Below, in pieces: positions 1 through 5,475 of a stretch of DNA of 8,310 nt (position 1 is its first letter; every line of letters begins with the position of its first letter). The DNA lies in contig CALJTY010000026.1 in assembly GCA_937975915.1 (NCBI GenBank), forward strand, positions 1-8,310. The letters are read 5' to 3'. Below the pieces are notes generated by a model. That model saw only the letters and a program-made list of their open reading frames with translations. It ran no database searches and was not told the DNA's origin. The position numbers and the translations under genes were made by a program. Source of the DNA: an uncultured Acidimicrobiaceae bacterium (GTDB lineage: Bacteria > Actinomycetota > Acidimicrobiia > Acidimicrobiales > RAAP-2).

Positions 1-524
1 AGCACAATGTGCCACATCAACATTTGGCCCAAGTTGAGAACGTTGAAGTACGCACCGGCGCCAGTTGCATTAATTCCATCTTTTGCCTGAGTGGAAATCC
101 ACTGTGAATCAAAGTTGCTTTGAGATACGTAGCCAGTGAATCCAGCGGCGATTGAAACTAGGAATGTGATGCCACCAGTCATCCAAGTGAGTTGGCGCCC
201 ACCTCTCCATGCGGCCATGAAATATTTTCCCCAAAGGTGAATAACCATTGAGAAGAAGAAGATTTCAACACTCCAAAGGTGGAGTGAATTGACGAAGTGA
301 CCGTAGTTTGATTCGTGCCACCACTGAGGGCCACGAAGGGCAAGCACGCAGCCAGTTAAGAGCACAAGGGTAAAAGAGGTGAGTGTTGCTACTCCAAAGA
401 CATAAATCCAAGAAGAGACGTAGCTTGGCTGCGTATCAGGAAGAACCTTTTCTGGTGGAAGCTTTCTTTCAACACGTCTGCGCAGACGCGTGGTCCACTG
501 ACGATCGATTTCTACTGAACTCAT
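1..524 (-). CDS. Cytochrome b, N-terminal half (bc-type quinol oxidoreductase), partial
   Basis: This is the membrane heme subunit of a bc-type complex, which takes electrons from quinol and passes them towards a c-type cytochrome. The frame is open from the ATG at 524 to the window edge, 174 codons, so the C-terminal part lies outside. An AGGAG at 531-535, 6 nt before the ATG, fixes the start. A basic amphipathic head (about residues 1-35) precedes TM1 (about 37-63). His82 and His96, 14 apart in SLHLWSVEIFFFSMVIH, match the paired heme ligands of helix B. His172 (QMLMWHIV) matches the first ligand of helix D; the fourth ligand would lie beyond the edge. After the GFTGY motif the sequence reads VSQSNFDSQW, where mitochondrial-type proteins have a Leu-Pro-Trp-like stretch. 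This looks like the subgroup seen in some actinobacteria, as I recall it. The start overlaps the upstream small ORF by 4 nt (ATGA), implying coupled translation. Family confidence is high; the exact subgroup is inference. Confidence 0.92.
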   Translation of the reverse strand, partial: MSSVEIDRQWTTRLRRRVERKLPPEKVLPDTQPSYVSSWIYVFGVATLTSFTLVLLTGCVLALRGPQWWHESNYGHFVNSLHLWSVEIFFFSMVIHLWGKYFMAAWRGGRQLTWMTGGITFLVSIAAGFTGYVSQSNFDSQWISTQAKDGINATGAGAYFNVLNLGQMLMWHIV

Positions 525-700
525 TTCTCACTCCTATTACGGTTGCGACCAGGGAATGGCAACAGAAGTGCCGCGACAAATGTGGCAATCATCAAAACAA
601 TCACAATGAAGTTGCTGACACTCAGGTAGACAAAGTGCCAGTGAATGTAGTGACCAGGATGATCCAAGTTGACGAGTGAAGCGAAGAAAAAATAGTTCAA
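521..700 (-). CDS. Small single-TM membrane protein upstream of cytochrome b (59 aa)
   Basis: This short ORF was found by reading the strand directly upstream of cytochrome b. It starts at a TTG (700-698) preceded by GGAG (709-706) at 5 nt, and ends with a TGA that overlaps the cytochrome b ATG as ATGA. There is no in-frame ATG or GTG upstream before a TAG stop; a later TTG (AACTTGGAT) is a weaker alternative. The product has an N-terminal section with NLDHPGHYIHWHF (residues 11-23), rich in His and aromatic residues, then a hydrophobic helix (about 24-48) ending LLLPFPG, and a basic tail GRNRNRSEK. Predicted topology is one TM helix with the basic C terminus in the cytoplasm. Coupling to cytochrome b suggests an accessory or assembly subunit of the same complex; that role is inferred. 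I recall similar short ORFs ending in PFPG-like motifs before actinobacterial cytochrome b genes, but I cannot verify this here. Confidence 0.72.
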   Translation of the reverse strand: MNYFFFASLVNLDHPGHYIHWHFVYLSVSNFIVIVLMIATFVAALLLPFPGRNRNRSEK

Positions 701-705
701 TGGAG

Positions 706-709
706 CTCC
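706..709 (-). promoter_or_regulatory. Shine-Dalgarno GGAG selecting the TTG start at 700
   Basis: Read on the minus strand, GGAG sits 5 nt before the TTG. It lies inside the perfect 10-bp palindrome TGGAGCTCCA (701-710). It supports a TTG start for the small membrane ORF, since no better start codon lies upstream in the frame. Confidence 0.55.
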
Positions 710-772
710 ATCAGTTAAGTAATTTTCTACGAGTAAGGCTATTAGTGCATTTTGCGAAAACTAAGTGAAAAT

Positions 773-799
773 GCCCTTTTGGGCCACAAAGTGACTTTG
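773..799. promoter_or_regulatory. Two adjacent dyads in the divergent control region
   Basis: GCCCTTTTGGGC (773-784, 4-bp arms) is followed after 2 bp by CAAAGTGACTTTG (787-799), a perfect odd palindrome with 6-bp arms around one base. Both lie in the 208-bp region (701-908) between the divergent cytochrome b operon and sqdB, where operators would be expected. No regulator recognition motif is identified. The short arms make chance occurrence quite possible. The rest of the region is AT-rich, and I see no convincing promoter facing the cytochrome genes. Confidence 0.3.
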
Positions 800-849
800 G
801 TAACAATGCGAATGAAAAATTTGAAAATCAATAGAACCGAAAAAATTCT

Positions 850-878
850 TTGATTTGGTAGGCTTTCTTACTTAGATA
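850..878 (+). promoter_or_regulatory. Candidate sigma70-type promoter for sqdB
   Basis: TTGATT (850-855) is separated by exactly 17 bp from TAGATA (873-878). Transcription would start near 884-886, giving a leader of about 24 nt that contains the Shine-Dalgarno. The -35 matches TTGACA at 4 of 6 bases and the -10 is a weaker match. The placement also argues against translation from the TTG at 888, which would sit almost on the transcript end. Confidence 0.42.
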
Positions 879-896
879 CAGCGCACATTGTGTGTC

Positions 897-903
897 GAAG
901 GAG
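897..903 (+). promoter_or_regulatory. Shine-Dalgarno GAAGGAG deciding the sqdB start
   Basis: GAAGGAG is followed by a 5-nt spacer and GTG at 909. The reading frame is open back to a TTG at 888, but that start has no comparable ribosome site and would add seven residues before the universally placed nucleotide-binding strand VKVLVLGGDG. Confidence 0.8.
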
Positions 904-908
904 TATTC

Positions 909-2102
909 GTGAAAGTTCTTGTTCTCGGTGGTGATGGATTCTGTGGTTGGCCAACCTCGCTTCACCTATCTGACATTGGTCACGATGTAATCGTTGTTGA
1001 CAACCTCAGTCGTCGAGCAATCGATGTTGAGCTCGGAGTCGACTCACTCACACCTATTACTTCAATGGAAGAGCGTGTCAAGGTTTGGAAAGAAATTTCT
1101 GGCAAGACTATTGGCTTCGTCAATCTCGATCTCGCCAAAGAGTACGACCGTTTTGCTGCACTACTGAAGTCAGAGCGCCCTGACGCAATTGTTCACTTTG
1201 GTGAGCAGCGCGCCGCCCCTTATTCAATGCGCAACGAAGTTGCTAAGCGCTACACCGTTGATAACAACGTGACAGGAACGCACAATGTTCTTGTGGCGAT
1301 TGTTGAATCTGGTCTCGACATAGCGCTTGTTCACCTCGGAACAATGGGTGTGTACGGCTATGGCTGGTCAGGCACAGCTCCAATTCCAGAGGGGTACCTC
1401 ACAGTTAAGGTTCCAACTCCAGACGGAGATCTTGACCGCGAAATTCTTCACCCAGCTAACCCTGGATCGGTGTATCACCTCACCAAGACACTTGATCAAC
1501 TTCTCTTTGCCTTCTACGCAAAGAATGACCAACTGCGTGTCACTGACTTGCACCAAGGCATTGTTTGGGGAACACAAACTCCACAAACTGCACGTGACGA
1601 GCGACTCATTAACCGCTTTGACTACGACGGTGACTACGGAACAGTGCTTAATCGTTTCTTGATGCAAGCAGCAATTGGTCACCCACTTACTGTTCACGGA
1701 ACTGGCGGACAGACACGTGCATTCATCCACATTCGTGACACTGTGCGTTGTATTCAAATTGCTCTTGAGAACCCACCAAAGCGTGGCGACCAAGTGAAGG
1801 TGTTTAACCAAGTTACAGAGACCTACCGTGTGCGTGACCTTGCTGAATTAATTTCAAAGCTCACTGGGGTGGAAATTGCGAACCTTCCAAACCCACGCGT
1901 CGAGGCGGCAGAAAACGAACTCAATGTGGACCGTGAAAAGTTTCAAGCACTAGGACTCAACCCAACACTCCTCTCTGAAGGTTTGCTTGAAGAGTCTCGT
2001 GACATTGCGACGAAGTACCGCGACCGTGCAGACACGACAAAGATCATTGCTCGTTCAGTATGGCGTCAAGGTATGGAAACTGCCCCAGACCTCGTTAAGT
2101 AA
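909..2102 (+). CDS. sqdB: UDP-sulfoquinovose synthase (SQD1/SqdB family)
   Basis: This NAD-dependent short-chain dehydrogenase/epimerase-type enzyme makes UDP-sulfoquinovose from UDP-glucose and sulfite. The product is the sugar donor for the sulfolipid SQDG or for sulfonated glycans. The GTG start at 909 gives 397 aa, the usual size for the mature family. The N terminus carries the dinucleotide-binding loop GGDGFCGW (residues 7-14). The family signatures SLTPITS (46-52), VHFGEQRAAPYSM (95-107) and HLGTMGVYG (142-150) follow in order. The catalytic set is visible: Thr145, Tyr189 and Lys193 (YHLTK). GHPLTVHGTGGQTRAFIHI (257-275) and the NPRVEAAENE segment (328-337) also match plant SQD1 as I recall it, throughout its length. 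It is divergent from the cytochrome b operon and followed after 46 bp by a membrane-protein gene on the same strand. No sulfoquinovosyl transferase (SqdX-like) lies in the window. The assignment is strong; the end product in this organism is unknown. Confidence 0.93.
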   Translation: MKVLVLGGDGFCGWPTSLHLSDIGHDVIVVDNLSRRAIDVELGVDSLTPITSMEERVKVWKEISGKTIGFVNLDLAKEYDRFAALLKSERPDAIVHFGEQRAAPYSMRNEVAKRYTVDNNVTGTHNVLVAIVESGLDIALVHLGTMGVYGYGWSGTAPIPEGYLTVKVPTPDGDLDREILHPANPGSVYHLTKTLDQLLFAFYAKNDQLRVTDLHQGIVWGTQTPQTARDERLINRFDYDGDYGTVLNRFLMQAAIGHPLTVHGTGGQTRAFIHIRDTVRCIQIALENPPKRGDQVKVFNQVTETYRVRDLAELISKLTGVEIANLPNPRVEAAENELNVDREKFQALGLNPTLLSEGLLEESRDIATKYRDRADTTKIIARSVWRQGMETAPDLVK

Positions 2103-2115
2103 TTAACGGAGTTAT

Positions 2116-2136
2116 GCGCGTCAGTAACTGACGTGC
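2116..2136 (+). other. Hairpin between sqdB and the membrane-protein cluster
   Basis: GCGCGTCAG (2116-2124), loop TAA, CTGACGTGC (2128-2136) forms a 9-bp stem with one G-T wobble. The DNA core CGTCAGTAACTGACG is a perfect 15-bp palindrome around one base. No T-run follows (next is GAGAATTCAAAC), so it is not a classical intrinsic terminator. It starts 13 nt after the sqdB stop and ends 12 nt before the next ATG, close to that gene's weak GAGA ribosome site. It could be an RNA processing or stabilising stem, a translational control element or a protein-binding dyad. Confidence 0.5.
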
Positions 2137-2148
2137 GAGAATTCAAAC

Positions 2149-2625
2149 ATGTCCAAAATCTACGACTATGTTCGACACCCTCGTGCCGAGGAGTTACGTA
2201 CTGGACGACCATCTAAAACAACAGACTTTAGGAACGCAAAACATTCGAATCCCTTTGTCAGATTTAATTCTAAATTTGGGTTGAAAATTACGCTGGCCGT
2301 TGGAACAATGTGGACTGCGTATCTCTTTACAACCATCGCACTTTTTGCGCTGCCTTCAGCAATCAGACAAGGAACGTATTTTGTTGTGGTTTGGCTTTCA
2401 AGCAGCTTCTTGCAATTAGTCCTACTGCCAATAATTATCGTGGGACAAAACATTCAGGCTGCCGCTGCAGACAAGCGTGCAGAAGATACGTTCAAAGATG
2501 CAGAAGCGGTGTTGAAAGAGGCATCAGAAATTCAGAATCATCTCCTAGCTCAAGATAAAGCCATTTCAGAAATTCTTGAAAGAATTGAAGCAATAATGAC
2601 CAAACTTCCAGAAGGTAGTAAATGA
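2149..2625 (+). CDS. Two-TM membrane protein with C-terminal coiled coil (158 aa, DUF1003-like)
   Basis: The function is not known. A polar basic head (residues 1-44) precedes two hydrophobic helices, about 46-70 (TLAVGTMWTAYLFTTIALFAL) and 77-98 (FVVVWLSSSFLQLVLLPIII). The segment GQNIQAAAADKRAEDTF (99-115) then leads into a long charged helix (about 108-152) with heptad-like spacing, probably a coiled coil in the cytoplasm. Two helices followed by QN-x-QAA and a charged helix resemble the DUF1003 family (two TM helices, SQNRQA-type motif, helical tail), so it may be a diverged relative; that link is inference. The ATG at 2149 has only a weak GAGA (2137-2140) in front, just after a hairpin. 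Its TGA overlaps the next start by 4 nt. It may anchor or scaffold the coupled downstream products. Confidence 0.82.
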   Translation: MSKIYDYVRHPRAEELRTGRPSKTTDFRNAKHSNPFVRFNSKFGLKITLAVGTMWTAYLFTTIALFALPSAIRQGTYFVVVWLSSSFLQLVLLPIIIVGQNIQAAAADKRAEDTFKDAEAVLKEASEIQNHLLAQDKAISEILERIEAIMTKLPEGSK

Positions 2626-2777
2626 TGTCGGCAATCCACTTAGTAGCTCTTGGGCTCCATGAAAATAAGTCCGTCCACCAAGGAGTTGTTCTTTGGGCGG
2701 GACGAATAATCGCTATTGGAGTTCCAACCGTTTTGATTACAGGAGTTTGGTGGACTCTGACTCGCCGAGGTAAGTGA
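2622..2777 (+). CDS. Small single-TM protein (51 aa), translationally coupled on both sides
   Basis: I do not recognise a family. The ORF starts at ATG 2622 (a second ATG follows at 2625) in an ATGA overlap with the upstream stop, with GAAGG at 2611-2615 as ribosome site 6 nt before. It ends with a TGA that overlaps the next gene's GTG as GTGA. The product has a short N-terminal section containing three His residues (6, 13, 19), a helix at about 24-45 (LWAGRIIAIGVPTVLITGVW), and a basic end TLTRRGK, predicting a C terminus in the cytoplasm. Overlaps of the same 4-nt kind at both ends and a clear ribosome site argue that it is a real gene. It lies between a two-TM protein and a DUF3445 protein, so a small membrane subunit is possible. 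Its role is unknown. Confidence 0.68.
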   Translation: MMSAIHLVALGLHENKSVHQGVVLWAGRIIAIGVPTVLITGVWWTLTRRGK

Positions 2778-3589
2778 GTAACCAAGACTTTCCATATATC
2801 CCTCTCGAAAACAAGGGATGGCGTATGGCGATGGGGTTGCGCCCACTCGATCTTTCTAACTGGTTAGAAATTGATCACAACCGAAGCGCGGAACTTGAAT
2901 TGAAACAAGAACTTCTTGCTGAAAGATTTGAAACGGTTGTTGCGACTACTTCAGAGGGTTTTGAAGCAAGTACAGAATTACTCAGTTGCATAGAAGAATC
3001 ACTCAAGGAATTTCATCCGGAGATTTCATACAAGATTGATCCAAATGAGCACCCGATTGTCAGCGCCAGCAGATTGGTGCAAGAAGATCTCTGCGTGCTG
3101 GTTAAATCTGATGACTGGCGCTTACAAGCCGCATCAGTCTGTTTCCCATCTAGGTGGGATCTCTCAACAAAAATTGGAACAACACTTGACTCTATTCATG
3201 GTCCGGTTCCTGGTTACGACGTTGAACTAAGTAGTCCTACAAATGCTTTCTTTGATCGTCTAAAACCGGACCGTTCATTTTGGCGGCTCAACTGGACGCT
3301 CCTTGACGACCCAACGTTGCACCAACCATTCAGCATTCGACGAAGTCCAAGTGGTGAGCTTGGTGACTGGTATTTTCGCGTAGAACGACAAACGCTTCGC
3401 CAGCTTCCAATGACCAAAGCAATCGTCTTCACAATTCGTAATTACGTTGCCTCAGCAAAAATGTTGCAAGAGCTCGATCCTGAATTTGGGACGAATCTTC
3501 TTTTGGCACTCGATACAGCGCCTGAAGCAATGCAGGGCTATAAAGGCTGGGTGGGTGTTGCTGACAAACTCCGAGATGGGCTTCGCTAG
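2774..3589 (+). CDS. DUF3445 protein, heme-dependent oxidative N-demethylase-like (271 aa)
   Basis: The family includes the heme-binding PAS-fold alpha subunit of heme-dependent oxidative N-demethylases, which remove methyl groups from small secondary amines such as dimethylamine. Family-like segments occur in order: FPYIP (6-10), MGLRPLDLSNWLEID (20-34), VQEDLCVLV (102-110), FPSRWDLSTKIG (124-135), IHGPVPG (141-147), FWRLNWTLLD (169-178) and FRVERQTLRQLP (201-212), then KAIVFTIRNYV. His142 in IHGPVP is the obvious candidate for heme binding, which is inference. Length is slightly below the roughly 300 residues I expect for the family. The GTG start at 2774 overlaps the preceding TGA; GAGG at 2767-2770 is only 3 nt away, so coupling probably drives initiation. 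An ATG at 2825 would lose the FPYIP segment. No FMN/iron-sulfur reductase partner is in the window. The 3' end shares CTAG with the convergent gene. Family call is firm; the substrate is unknown. Confidence 0.85.
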   Translation: MSNQDFPYIPLENKGWRMAMGLRPLDLSNWLEIDHNRSAELELKQELLAERFETVVATTSEGFEASTELLSCIEESLKEFHPEISYKIDPNEHPIVSASRLVQEDLCVLVKSDDWRLQAASVCFPSRWDLSTKIGTTLDSIHGPVPGYDVELSSPTNAFFDRLKPDRSFWRLNWTLLDDPTLHQPFSIRRSPSGELGDWYFRVERQTLRQLPMTKAIVFTIRNYVASAKMLQELDPEFGTNLLLALDTAPEAMQGYKGWVGVADKLRDGLR

Positions 3590-4800
3590 TTACGAATTAA
3601 GTCTTTGGCAATTGCAATAATTTGCAGCTCGTCAGTTCCAGCGTAAATACGGAGTACTCGCGCGTCACGGCACAGCTGCTCAACGCGGTATTCAGCAATG
3701 TAGCCGTTACCACCGAAGATTTGAATTGCGTCATCAGCAACTTGGCACGCTGCTTGTGCGGCGTAGAGCTTCATTGCTGAAGCTTCTGCGAAACTTGGTA
3801 CTACACCGGCAGAAGAACGCTCAATGTGCATGAACACCATGTTGCGAACGTTGACACGAGCAACTTCCATGTTCGCGAGCTTTTGCTGAACGAGTTGGTA
3901 TTCACCAATTGGTGTTCCCCATTGCTTACGAGTCTTGGCGTACTCAACTGCGAGCTTGCAACACTCTTCAATTATTCCAAGAGCCATCGCTGCGGTTCCA
4001 GCGCGCTCAGAAACAAAGTTGTCCTTAGCGCTTGATCGTCCGCCACCCTTTGGATCTTCAGTTTCTCCGAGCAGTCGGTCTTTTCCAACATAAACATCGC
4101 TGAGGAATACTTCACCAGTTGGTGAACCGTGCTGTCCCATTTTGTTCATTGGCTTTGCCTGGACGAGTCCCGGCATTCCCTTGTCAAGCACGAAGGTCAG
4201 CACCTTGCGGTTACGGATGTCTTCGCCACTGCCGTCATCGAGCTTCGCGTAAAGAACAATTGTGTCTGCGTAAGGCCCGTTAGTAATCCATGTCTTTGAT
4301 CCATTCAAGATGTAACCATCACCATCACGCTTGGCTGATGTGCGCATTCCACCGAGTGCATCAGAACCAGAGTCCGGTTCGCTGATTGCCCATGATCCGA
4401 CCTTGTCGAATGTCACGAGGTCAAGGCCCCATCGCTCCATTTGTGCAGGAGTACCGAGCTTGTTGATTGTTCCACCAGCAAGACCAGTTGAAACACCCAT
4501 TGAAGTTACGAGTCCTGGGCTAACGCGACACAGCTCGATTGTGGAGATTAGTTGTGCTGCTGGGTCTGAGCCACGTGAAGTGCGCGGCGCTTCTTCGCCA
4601 GAAATCTTTCGTTCGAGTTGACGCTTGAAGTTTTCCTGCGCCATTTCTTTCAGACCGAAGGTTGAGTAAAGCTTTCGGATGATGTCGAATGGTGGCATTC
4701 CGTTGTGTTCGAGGTCGTCGAGGTGTGGACGAATTTCTTCGTCGACGAAGCGACGCATTACTTGGATAATTGCTTGGTGTTCTTCTGACCAGTCGTACAT
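3586..4800 (-). CDS. Acyl-CoA dehydrogenase family flavoprotein (404 aa)
   Basis: This cytoplasmic FAD enzyme would catalyse alpha,beta-dehydrogenation of an acyl-CoA thioester, passing electrons to electron-transfer flavoprotein. The usual order is present: N-terminal helical domain (1-130), the FAD/substrate motif WAISEPDSGSDALGG (137-151), GYILNGSKTWITNG (162-175), the middle beta domain to about 245, and a C-terminal helical domain. That domain has KTRKQWGTPIGEYQLVQ (289-305), FGGNGY (362-367) and RIYAGTDELQ (384-393). The Glu of the common YEGT motif is replaced by Ala387. Glu265 in SERAGTAAM lines up with the base used by isovaleryl-CoA and long-chain dehydrogenases, so activity is expected. 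A Gly/Ser-rich loop at 250-258 looks like an insertion. The start has AGGAGAG 2 nt before the ATG. It lies 32 bp downstream of the DUF2510 gene on the same strand, probably one transcript. Substrate not determinable. Confidence 0.93.
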   Translation of the reverse strand: MYDWSEEHQAIIQVMRRFVDEEIRPHLDDLEHNGMPPFDIIRKLYSTFGLKEMAQENFKRQLERKISGEEAPRTSRGSDPAAQLISTIELCRVSPGLVTSMGVSTGLAGGTINKLGTPAQMERWGLDLVTFDKVGSWAISEPDSGSDALGGMRTSAKRDGDGYILNGSKTWITNGPYADTIVLYAKLDDGSGEDIRNRKVLTFVLDKGMPGLVQAKPMNKMGQHGSPTGEVFLSDVYVGKDRLLGETEDPKGGGRSSAKDNFVSERAGTAAMALGIIEECCKLAVEYAKTRKQWGTPIGEYQLVQQKLANMEVARVNVRNMVFMHIERSSAGVVPSFAEASAMKLYAAQAACQVADDAIQIFGGNGYIAEYRVEQLCRDARVLRIYAGTDELQIIAIAKDLIRN

Positions 4801-4832
4801 GACTCTCCTGTATTTATTAAACCGTGATGATG

Positions 4833-5441
4833 TTATGCGCTAGGGCGACTATCCATTAACTGGTCGTAAAGCCCATACGTCCAGCGCAAATTGTCGTAGG
4901 TGGCAATGATAAGAGCCACAATGATCCAGGGTTGGGTTTTGCTCTGAACAATGAAAAGAGCCACGAGCAGGGTTTCGGAGAAAGCTCTTCGAAGTCCTTT
5001 AGCCCCCAGGCGTTCTGCAATTAGTGAACTCGCCACCATTACATTTACGAGTGGAATGAAGGAAGTGACGGTCCATTTGCCTTCGAGCTCTTTAAGCGCA
5101 ACTGCAAAGCAGAGCGTTCCAATTAACAACATCGCAATAGCCATGTTCGATGCTGTAACAGCGAACCACATTGGCACTGGGTGACTTGTTTTAGGCCAGT
5201 GTTGGAGCAAGTTGACGATTAGCCCAAGTCCAGCAAAGACAGCGAGAACACCGTATTTAGTAAGACGAGAAAGAGCTTGGATAAGGCCGAGTGAAGAAAG
5301 GACTGAATCCTTGCTGGCGGGCTCTCCATATGCTCGAGTCATTTCCGACCAGGAAGTTCCAGTCCAGACACGCCATTTTCTCTCACCACTCGGGTCGGGA
5401 TACCACCCCGGTGGCGTAGTACTCGACGAAGGCAAACTCAT
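4833..5441 (-). CDS. DUF2510-domain multi-TM membrane protein (202 aa)
   Basis: Function unknown. The N terminus (about residues 9-36) is a DUF2510 motif: PPGWYPDPSGERKWRVW followed by TGTSW, a short Trp-rich module typical of actinobacterial membrane proteins. Hydrophobic segments follow at about 62-80, 91-115, 124-143, 153-167 and 170-183, so four or five TM helices. The ATG at 5441 has GAGG 8 nt upstream and gives a normal DUF2510 start. Only 34 bp separate it from the divergent aldehyde dehydrogenase start, so its promoter must overlap that gene or its leader. The acyl-CoA dehydrogenase follows 32 bp downstream on the same strand, suggesting co-transcription, though no functional link is obvious. 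Confidence 0.87.
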   Translation of the reverse strand: MSLPSSSTTPPGWYPDPSGERKWRVWTGTSWSEMTRAYGEPASKDSVLSSLGLIQALSRLTKYGVLAVFAGLGLIVNLLQHWPKTSHPVPMWFAVTASNMAIAMLLIGTLCFAVALKELEGKWTVTSFIPLVNVMVASSLIAERLGAKGLRRAFSETLLVALFIVQSKTQPWIIVALIIATYDNLRWTYGLYDQLMDSRPSA

Positions 5442-5462
5442 GGGACTAGCCTCGCATAAAAC

Positions 5463-5468
5463 GGGGGG
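5463..5468 (+). promoter_or_regulatory. GGGGGG ribosome site deciding the aldehyde dehydrogenase start
   Basis: A run of six G residues lies 7 nt before the ATG at 5476. The reading frame is open as far back as 5212, but that extension runs antisense through the DUF2510 coding region. This G-run is the best-spaced purine-rich site and supports the 5476 start. Confidence 0.6.
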
Positions 5469-5475
5469 TATAAAA

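Noticed and set aside
383..679. 98-codon plus-strand ORF
   Set aside because: It is antisense to cytochrome b and the small TM ORF, has a low-complexity mixed product and no ribosome site; the minus-strand reading is clearly coding.
888..908. N-terminal extension of SqdB from the TTG at 888
   Set aside because: It lies at or next to the predicted transcript start, has no ribosome site, and the family begins at the VKVLVLGGDG strand served by GAAGGAG.
1368..1811. 147-codon minus-strand ORF
   Set aside because: Shadow of sqdB; composition is Cys/Val/Leu-rich without domain features.
2116..2136. Intrinsic terminator after sqdB
   Set aside because: The stem is good but no T-run follows, so it is listed only as a hairpin of unknown role.
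5403..5414. CCACC-CC-GGTGG palindrome
   Set aside because: It encodes the conserved Pro-Pro-Gly-Trp part of DUF2510, so codon constraint explains it.
5212..5475. 88-codon N-terminal extension of the aldehyde dehydrogenase
   Set aside because: It runs entirely or mostly antisense through the well-supported DUF2510 gene, is not aldehyde-dehydrogenase-like, and a ribosome site precedes the internal ATG at 5476.
5469..5475. TATAAAA as a -10 box
   Set aside because: It touches the chosen ATG; transcription would start inside the gene. It is better read as the spacer between the G-run ribosome site and the start codon.
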